Below, piece after piece: positions 6,194 through 9,177 of a stretch of 9,177 bases of DNA (positions are counted from its first letter, which is position 1; each line of letters starts with the position of its first letter). Below the pieces are notes generated by a model. The model ran no database searches and was not told where the DNA came from. It saw only the letters and a program-made list of their open reading frames with translations. The translations under genes and the position numbers were made by a program. Location of the stretch: contig CAJBHC010000041.1 in the NCBI GenBank assembly GCA_903952785.1, positions 1-9,177 of the forward strand. The letters are read 5' to 3'. This DNA is from an uncultured bacterium. Its GTDB lineage: Bacteria; Patescibacteriota; Minisyncoccia; Phycocordibacterales; CAIZLB01.

Positions 6194-6916
6194 TTATCTC
6201 CACTCTTTATAAATCCTCCATTCTAGATTAACAACAACACCTGCGGTTATGATCATTGATATACATATGATGAGCCAGCCGATTAATGGTATCAAACCAA
6301 GAACACAGTAAACTAATGTACCAAGTAGAATTGTTTTCCAATTGATAACGTATTCTGGTCTTCTTGAAATCCATTTATAAACTAGAGCTCCTAAGAATAC
6401 GGGTGTCATTATGGTTGCAAAAACCATGAGCATTATAAATGAAAGTATTCCAATTATTCCAAACGGAATTCCTATAATCGTAATAAGAAGAATAATTGAA
6501 AGTATTGGAAGAACGATTAAAGTGACAATTCCACGTCCAATTTCCTTCAATGGATTTGTTGTTGCTGTTTTAACTAATTCTCTGCTGTATCTTCGGAACG
6601 TAAGACCGATAATCAGAGCTACAACTAACAATGAAAGGAATTTTGCAATGAACATCAAAGTGAACAATCCAGCGGTTACATTTTTCTTTGCCACATCACG
6701 TCCTTTTATTTCAGTATAATTTGTTTCTCCTTGAACAACTGCGCCCGCTTCTAGAGTTGCTGGCTTTTCTGCTTTATAATTTAAATTTCCTGTAATGTTT
6801 GCTTTTGGTCCTAGGGTTAATTTTGCTGATCTAATATCTACGTCTCCTTTGATTGGAGCGTTAATGTAAATTTCTCCACCTGCAATTTTTACTTTTCCTT
6901 TAACTTCAGAATCCAT
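6194..6916 (-). CDS. Bactofilin-like protein, C-terminal membrane half
   Basis: This is the 3' part of a polymer-forming, bactofilin-like repeat protein, in the same frame as the upstream part and separated from it by one TGA plus three codons. From the ATG at 6916 it has 240 residues. Two or three further repeats (GKVKIAGGEIYINAPIK, GDVDIRSAKLTLGPKANIT) end at about residue 65. A basic linker follows, then about five membrane helices at 83-107, 129-148, 153-178, 196-210 and 213-230, with a tail of LEWRIYKEWR. Signal peptide, beta-helical repeats and C-terminal membrane domain in one chain is a known bacterial architecture, so the full-length product would display the repeats outside and anchor them here. 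If translated alone, the ATG has GGATGA ten bases upstream and lies close to the TGA, so reinitiation is possible. It would lack a signal peptide. Stop is TAA. Confidence 0.75.
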   Translation of the reverse strand: MDSEVKGKVKIAGGEIYINAPIKGDVDIRSAKLTLGPKANITGNLNYKAEKPATLEAGAVVQGETNYTEIKGRDVAKKNVTAGLFTLMFIAKFLSLLVVALIIGLTFRRYSRELVKTATTNPLKEIGRGIVTLIVLPILSIILLITIIGIPFGIIGILSFIMLMVFATIMTPVFLGALVYKWISRRPEYVINWKTILLGTLVYCVLGLIPLIGWLIICISMIITAGVVVNLEWRIYKEWR

Positions 6917-6925
6917 TCTAACTGA

Positions 6926-6928
6926 TCA
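6926..6928 (-). other. In-frame TGA interrupting one reading frame
   Basis: The codons read GAT GTG ATT ATC GCC GGA TGA TCA GTT AGA ATG GAT, with no frame change. Aligned with the next repeat (GKVKIAGGEIYINAPIK), the stop falls on the second glycine of the IAGG motif: GDVIIAG-stop-SVRMDSEVK. One G-to-T change turns GGA into TGA. The choices are a nonsense mutation, a base-call error, or regulated read-through. Confidence 0.9.
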
Positions 6929-7333
6929 TCCGGCGATAATCACATCTCCACCTATTGTCTTACCTGAGAGAATTATTTGACCCCCGCCAATGAGAGCGTC
7001 ACCTAAGATGTCACCAGCTATTGTGATATTTCCACCACCTACGCGTACATCTCCAGAAACCTGATTTAAAATTGTAATACTGCCTCCAGCTACAAATAAG
7101 TCTCCTGTAACTGCTCCTGAAACAAGCGCAGTTCCACCTGCAATCAAGAGGTCTTTGTCTGCACTTCCTGCGCTCACAACAGAGCTGCCTGCCATGTAGA
7201 GATTTTCTACAGATTTTTCTCCAGCTGTAAAAGATGGTTGTTCACCAACTTTAAATTCCGAAGCAAATGTTAAAACTGGTAATGTTAATATTAATAATGC
7301 TAATAAATAAAGGCTTTTGTTTAATTTTTTCAT
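6926..7333 (-). CDS. Bactofilin-like protein, N-terminal exported half
   Basis: The 5' part of the interrupted gene. From the ATG at 7333 it has 135 residues: a clear Sec signal peptide (MKKLNKSLYLLALLILTLPV, then LTFAS), a short spacer (EFKVGEQPSFTAGEK), then beta-helix repeats of 17-18 residues with a Gly-Gly at each turn: LLIAGGTALVSGAVT, GDLFVAGGSITILNQVS, GDVRVGGGNITIAGDIL, GDALIGGGQIILSGKTIG and GDVIIAG before the TGA. These resemble bactofilins and other polymer-forming proteins, which assemble end to end into filaments or surface layers; function here is inferred from that. If termination at TGA is complete, the product is a short, secreted, unanchored repeat protein. A TTG at 7351 would add six residues, but the ATG gives the better signal peptide and lies nine bases from a perfect TATAAT. 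Confidence 0.8.
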   Translation of the reverse strand: MKKLNKSLYLLALLILTLPVLTFASEFKVGEQPSFTAGEKSVENLYMAGSSVVSAGSADKDLLIAGGTALVSGAVTGDLFVAGGSITILNQVSGDVRVGGGNITIAGDILGDALIGGGQIILSGKTIGGDVIIAG

Positions 7334-7342
7334 AATACATAT

Positions 7343-7370
7343 ATTATACAATGTGGTGTTTTATATGCAA
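7343..7370 (-). promoter_or_regulatory. Promoter of the bactofilin-like gene
   Basis: Minus strand TTGCAT (plus 7365-7370), 16 bp, then a perfect TATAAT (plus 7343-7348). The -10 ends nine bases before the ATG at 7333, so the transcript would begin two to four bases before the start codon. There is no room for a Shine-Dalgarno. Confidence 0.6.
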
Positions 7371-7391
7371 TTTAATGTCGCACCCTCAATC

Positions 7392-7420
7392 TTGCATATT
7401 TTCGATTAGTGTTGTAAATT
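7392..7420 (+). promoter_or_regulatory. Weak promoter candidate for the 127-aa gene
   Basis: TTGCAT (7392-7397), 17 bp, TAAATT (7415-7420) on the plus strand. It would start a transcript near 7427, leaving about 105 bases before the ATG at 7534 or about ten before the ATG at 7438. A TATAGT at 7506-7511 is a competing -10 without a good -35. Neither is strong. Confidence 0.25.
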
Positions 7421-7533
7421 TTACTCAATTTAGCCGTATGGCCAAGGCGTTCTCTGCACCGCAAGGTGGGGAATATGAAGGTTCCGCTGTTCCTTTTAAC
7501 AGCACTATAGTACAAAAAAGAAAGGTTTGTCGT

Positions 7534-7917
7534 ATGACAGCAAAAATTATATTAACGATTCAAAGGGGTAATGGCCCTTCGCGGGCTGATCTGCTCGATT
7601 CATTGTCTGGCAATTCGGAATGTTCGCGCAAAAAACATTTCATGGTTCGCTTTTGGGATGGAGATTGGTCAAGGCTACATACCCAGTTTGGTTTTACGTC
7701 GCCCTACCCTCCGAACAGCGTCGCTAAGATTCTAGTGATCATTGGGGGCGTTAAATGGATAGACGAAGGTCGTATGAAGGCAAATATTTCTGGAATATTC
7801 AAACCGTATGGGGAAGTAAATAATGTCTGGTTCCCGTTTACGGGGCACTACGATGCTCACGAGCGTACAGGACAGATTGAAGTGGAGTACGCTTACTACT
7901 CTGCAGATCCCGATTGA
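7534..7917 (+). CDS. Hypothetical 127-aa protein
   Basis: I do not recognise this protein. From the ATG at 7534 it starts MTAKIILTIQRGNG and is soluble, mixed alpha/beta and rich in Trp, Tyr, Phe and His (VRFWDGDWSRLHTQFGF, KPYGEVNNVWFPFTGHYDAH). It ends in a strand of alternating acidic and aromatic residues (QIEVEYAYYSADPD). No catalytic motif, signal peptide or membrane helix is evident. I chose this start because GAAAGG lies about eight bases upstream, one of few plausible ribosome sites in the window, and because the residues read into a clean strand. The frame is open back to 7351 and an ATG at 7438 would give 159 residues. Stop is TGA. A sampled line of it is about 52% GC, well above the core genes. 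It stands alone between a divergent promoter and two hairpins, suggesting an acquired or lineage-specific gene. Confidence 0.6.
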   Translation: MTAKIILTIQRGNGPSRADLLDSLSGNSECSRKKHFMVRFWDGDWSRLHTQFGFTSPYPPNSVAKILVIIGGVKWIDEGRMKANISGIFKPYGEVNNVWFPFTGHYDAHERTGQIEVEYAYYSADPD

Positions 7918-7931
7918 TGCACTCTTGCCCC

Positions 7932-7963
7932 GATGCTGGTGCCAGCCTCTAGAAGCCAGCATC
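7932..7963 (+). terminator. Hairpin just after the 127-aa gene
   Basis: GATGCTGG (7932-7939) pairs perfectly with CCAGCATC (7956-7963) across 16 bases; a smaller hairpin, CTGG-TG-CCAG, can form at 7936-7945 instead. No T-run follows, so by itself it is not a standard intrinsic terminator. It may protect the 3' end of the message or act with the hairpin at 7992-8022. Confidence 0.35.
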
Positions 7964-7984
7964 TCTCAGACACAGTAATAATAA

Positions 7985-8051
7985 ATCTTAACCCACCCCT
8001 GGAGCTCACCTCCTCGGGTGGGCTTCTCATTCCTGACCATTGGCATATCCG
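7985..8051 (-). ncRNA. Candidate short antisense-side transcript
   Basis: A minus-strand promoter at 8058-8086 would start an RNA near 8051 that meets the hairpin at 7992-8022 after about 30 bases, giving a transcript of roughly 65 nt. It begins with an ATG (8044-8046) opening a 26-codon frame (MPMVRNEKPTRGG...) that ends in TGA at 7966-7968, beyond the hairpin. The first residues echo the MPP start of ClpB because the region is an inverted copy of the clpB promoter. It may be a decayed gene start rather than a functional RNA. Confidence 0.25.
7992..8034. terminator. Hairpin terminator with anti-SD sequence
   Basis: CCCACCC (7992-7998) pairs with GGGTGGG (8016-8022). Inside, after a 2x2 mismatch, GGAG (8001-8004) pairs with CTCC (8010-8013) around the loop CTCAC. 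On the plus strand CTTCTCATTCCT follows, a modest T-rich tail ending the 127-aa unit. On the minus strand TTAAGATTTATTATT follows, so it can also stop a transcript arriving from 8051. Bases 8006-8014 read TCACCTCCT, identical to the core of the 16S 3' end, and the minus strand reads AGGAGGTGA. Confidence 0.6.
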
Positions 8052-8057
8052 GTGTGT

Positions 8058-8086
8058 ATTATCCCCAGATTATGGAGAAACGTGAA
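8058..8086 (-). promoter_or_regulatory. Outward-facing mirror promoter
   Basis: Minus strand TTCACG (plus 8081-8086), 17 bp, GATAAT (plus 8058-8063). It lies in the left arm of the inverted duplication and corresponds to the clpB promoter in the right arm. It would fire leftward towards the hairpin at 7992-8022 and has an ATG 11 bases beyond the -10. No proper gene follows. Confidence 0.4.
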
Positions 8087-8196
8087 TTGAGAACGAGGTA
8101 CAGCCCCCTTTATGAGACTTGTGAGTTGCAACGAACAGAGCCAGTTTTCAGCAGAAAACTGGCGTGCTCATAAAGGGGGCTGTACCTCGTTCGTAA

Positions 8197-8225
8197 AAGA
8201 CTTTCTCCAAAATCCGTGCTATAAT
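8197..8225 (+). promoter_or_regulatory. clpB promoter with extended -10
   Basis: TGCTATAAT at 8217-8225 is a perfect extended -10 (TG-n-TATAAT). Only a poor -35 (AAGACT, 8197-8202) lies 17 bp upstream, which an extended -10 can tolerate. The -10 ends nine bases before the clpB ATG at 8235, so the transcript should be leaderless or nearly so. No CIRCE element is present, so heat-shock control by HrcA is not indicated; the inverted repeat immediately upstream is the obvious candidate for regulation. Confidence 0.65.
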
Positions 8226-8234
8226 ACCCGCCAT

Positions 8235-9177
8235 ATGCCACCATTACATCATTTTACAACCAAAGCCAAGGAGGTGATCAAAAAAGCTCATGAGTTAGCC
8301 ATAGAACGCGGCCAGAACCATGTAAATCCGCTTCACCTCCTAACAGCCCTTGTTGTCCAAGAAGACGGCATTGTTTTGGCAATCTTGGATAAGTTGGAAA
8401 TTGATACAATTCTCCTTGCTGACAACCTTTTGGAAGAAATTGAAGTGGATGGTGCACCAGCTAACACAATGTCTACATCGTATCAATTATACCTAACGCC
8501 AGAGCTTGCTCAGGTAATTGAGGCCTCAGGCAGAGTCTCTGCATCTCTAAAGGATGAGTTTGTATCAGTTGAACACCTTCTTCTTGCACTATTTGACGTT
8601 GCTTCATCTGCTCGTGAATTATTGTTCAAATTTAAATTAGAAAAGCCAATGGTTCTTGAGGCACTTGAATCACTAAAGGCAACAAAAGGGGCATCTGCTG
8701 AATTGGGTCCAAAGAAAATGAAAGCGATAATTAAATTTACTCGCAATCTAACAACTTTGGCCCGCGAAAATAAATTAGATCCAGTCATAGGAAGAGATGC
8801 TGAGATTGCAAGAGTAATTCAAATTCTCTCACGTAGAACAAAAAATAACCCAATGCTAATTGGAGAAGCAGGGGTTGGAAAGACAGCCGTTGCAGAGGGG
8901 TTGGCAAATAGGATTGCAATGGGGGATGTCCCAGAATCTTTGAGAGACAAAGAGCTTGTGTCACTTGATATGGGACTTCTAGTTGCTGGCACAAAGTATC
9001 GTGGAGAATTTGAAGAGCGTTTAAAAAACATTTTGAAAGAAATAGAAAAATCAGATGGAAAGATAATTCTTTTTATTGATGAGATTCACACAATCGTTGG
9101 AGCAGGAGGAGCAGATGGTTCTCTTGATGCATCTAATATGCTAAAGCCCGCGCTTTCCCGTGGAGAGCTTCACACAA
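8235..9177 (+). CDS. clpB: ATP-dependent chaperone ClpB (partial, 5' part)
   Basis: Hsp100 AAA+ chaperone subunit; ClpB hexamers pull polypeptides out of aggregates with DnaK. The 314 codons here run off the window's right edge. Residues 1-147 form the double Clp N-domain (FTTKAKEVIKKAHELA, then LTPELAQVIEASG and FVSVEHLLLAL). The linker leads to LDPVIGRD (181-188). D1 has Walker A GEAGVGKT (210-217), pore loop KYRG (254-257) and Walker B ILFIDEIH (278-285), then GAGGADGSLDASNMLKPALSRGELH. The SLDMGLLVAGTKYRGEFEERL block resembles ClpB more than ClpC, but the middle domain and second AAA ring that would decide lie outside. The ATG at 8235 is fixed by the conserved FTTKA start and follows an extended -10 by nine bases, without a Shine-Dalgarno; AAGGAGGTGA at 8269-8278 lies inside the coding region. 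Confidence 0.92.
   Translation, partial: MPPLHHFTTKAKEVIKKAHELAIERGQNHVNPLHLLTALVVQEDGIVLAILDKLEIDTILLADNLLEEIEVDGAPANTMSTSYQLYLTPELAQVIEASGRVSASLKDEFVSVEHLLLALFDVASSARELLFKFKLEKPMVLEALESLKATKGASAELGPKKMKAIIKFTRNLTTLARENKLDPVIGRDAEIARVIQILSRRTKNNPMLIGEAGVGKTAVAEGLANRIAMGDVPESLRDKELVSLDMGLLVAGTKYRGEFEERLKNILKEIEKSDGKIILFIDEIHTIVGAGGADGSLDASNMLKPALSRGELHT

Larger units (their letters stand above)
8041..8240. repeat. Inverted duplication of the clpB promoter region
   Basis: Arms at 8041-8116 and 8167-8240 are inverted copies. The inner 26 bases (8091-8116 and 8167-8192) match perfectly. The outer parts match at about 35 of 50 aligned positions by hand, sharing TTTCTCCA, ATAATAC and ATATGCCA, i.e. 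the -10 region and start codon of clpB. The 50-base centre contains a second perfect hairpin, GCCAGTTTTC (8140-8149) with GAAAACTGGC (8154-8163), and the palindrome GTTGCAAC (8125-8132). As DNA it could extrude a cruciform; as RNA it would fold into a very stable two-level stem. Confidence 0.9.

Noticed and set aside
6926..6928. Alternative genetic code (UGA = glycine) for the whole genome
   Set aside because: It fits this one codon, but more than 1,400 codons of infB, iscS, the DUF4446 gene and the clpB fragment contain no internal TGA although they use many GGN glycines, and two genes appear to end in TGA.
6906..6928. Selenocysteine insertion at the TGA
   Set aside because: A weak, mostly A-T six-pair stem with loop TGGA lies just downstream (6906-6921), but it lacks SECIS features, and the site is a structural glycine in a beta-helix repeat, not a redox position.
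7351..7533. N-terminal extension of the 127-aa protein to 7351
   Set aside because: The extension is low in recognisable structure, overlaps the minus-strand promoter and lacks a ribosome site; the ATG at 7534 has GAAAGG upstream. The ATG at 7438 remains possible.
7966..8046. 26-codon minus-strand microgene starting MPM
   Set aside because: The frame runs through the terminator hairpin and its start is explained by the inverted copy of the clpB start region; there is no independent sign of coding.
8041..8240. CRISPR repeats, or an insertion sequence with terminal repeats
   Set aside because: There is only one inverted pair with a 50-base centre, no direct repeats with spacers, no transposase and no evident target-site duplication.
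8235..9177. CIRCE/HrcA control of clpB
   Set aside because: The CIRCE half-sites TTAGCACTC and GAGTGCTAA are absent upstream; the inverted repeat there has an unrelated sequence.

Overview
The window looks like a fragment of a small, AT-rich bacterial genome, most likely a Candidate Phyla Radiation (Patescibacteria, Parcubacteria-like) organism. This placement is inference from gene content. IF-2 is reduced to little more than its GTPase and C-terminal domains, the cysteine desulfurase has no isc/suf partners beside it, a DUF4446 protein is present, and most genes lack a convincing Shine-Dalgarno site. No rRNA or marker phylogeny is available here.

Layout, left to right. Positions 1-25 are an odd C/G homopolymer. 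A secreted 3D-domain protein (minus, 29-682) follows. Next comes a minus-strand information-processing block: infB, rbfA, tRNA-Cys and tRNA-Leu, read from 3002 down to 830 and closed by a hairpin terminator at 775-798. Then come an unrecognised 131-aa protein (minus, 3175-3570) and a DUF4446 membrane-anchored protein (minus, 3702-4190). The DUF4446 gene is divergent from a cysteine desulfurase (plus, 4267-5472) across a 76-bp spacer that holds a symmetric promoter/operator-like motif. A four-helix membrane protein (minus, 5526-5978) converges on the desulfurase over a strong hairpin. At 6194-7333 (minus) lies a bactofilin-like repeat protein with a C-terminal membrane domain. It is cut in two by one in-frame TGA that falls exactly where the repeat requires glycine. 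An unrecognised 127-aa protein (plus, 7534-7917) is followed by two hairpins. The window ends in the first 314 codons of a ClpB-type AAA+ disaggregase (plus, 8235-9177), preceded by a large inverted duplication of its own promoter.

Three patterns cross gene boundaries. First, good -10 boxes sit only 8-9 nt before the start codons of infB, the DUF4446 gene, the bactofilin-like gene and clpB, which predicts leaderless or nearly leaderless mRNAs. Second, the recognisable housekeeping genes are AT-rich (about 27-33% GC in sampled 60-base lines), while the 127-aa protein and the four-helix protein are near 50% in sampled lines. The 3D-domain gene and the 131-aa gene look GC-richer too, which suggests a mosaic of core and accessory genes. 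Third, compact hairpins close many of the units.

The strongest leads are the TGA-interrupted bactofilin-like gene and the inverted duplication upstream of clpB. That duplication has a perfect 26-bp core, a nested 10-bp hairpin and an outward-facing second promoter, which fires towards a hairpin carrying the 16S anti-Shine-Dalgarno sequence. I did not find a CRISPR array, a transposase, an integrase or a clear defence system.
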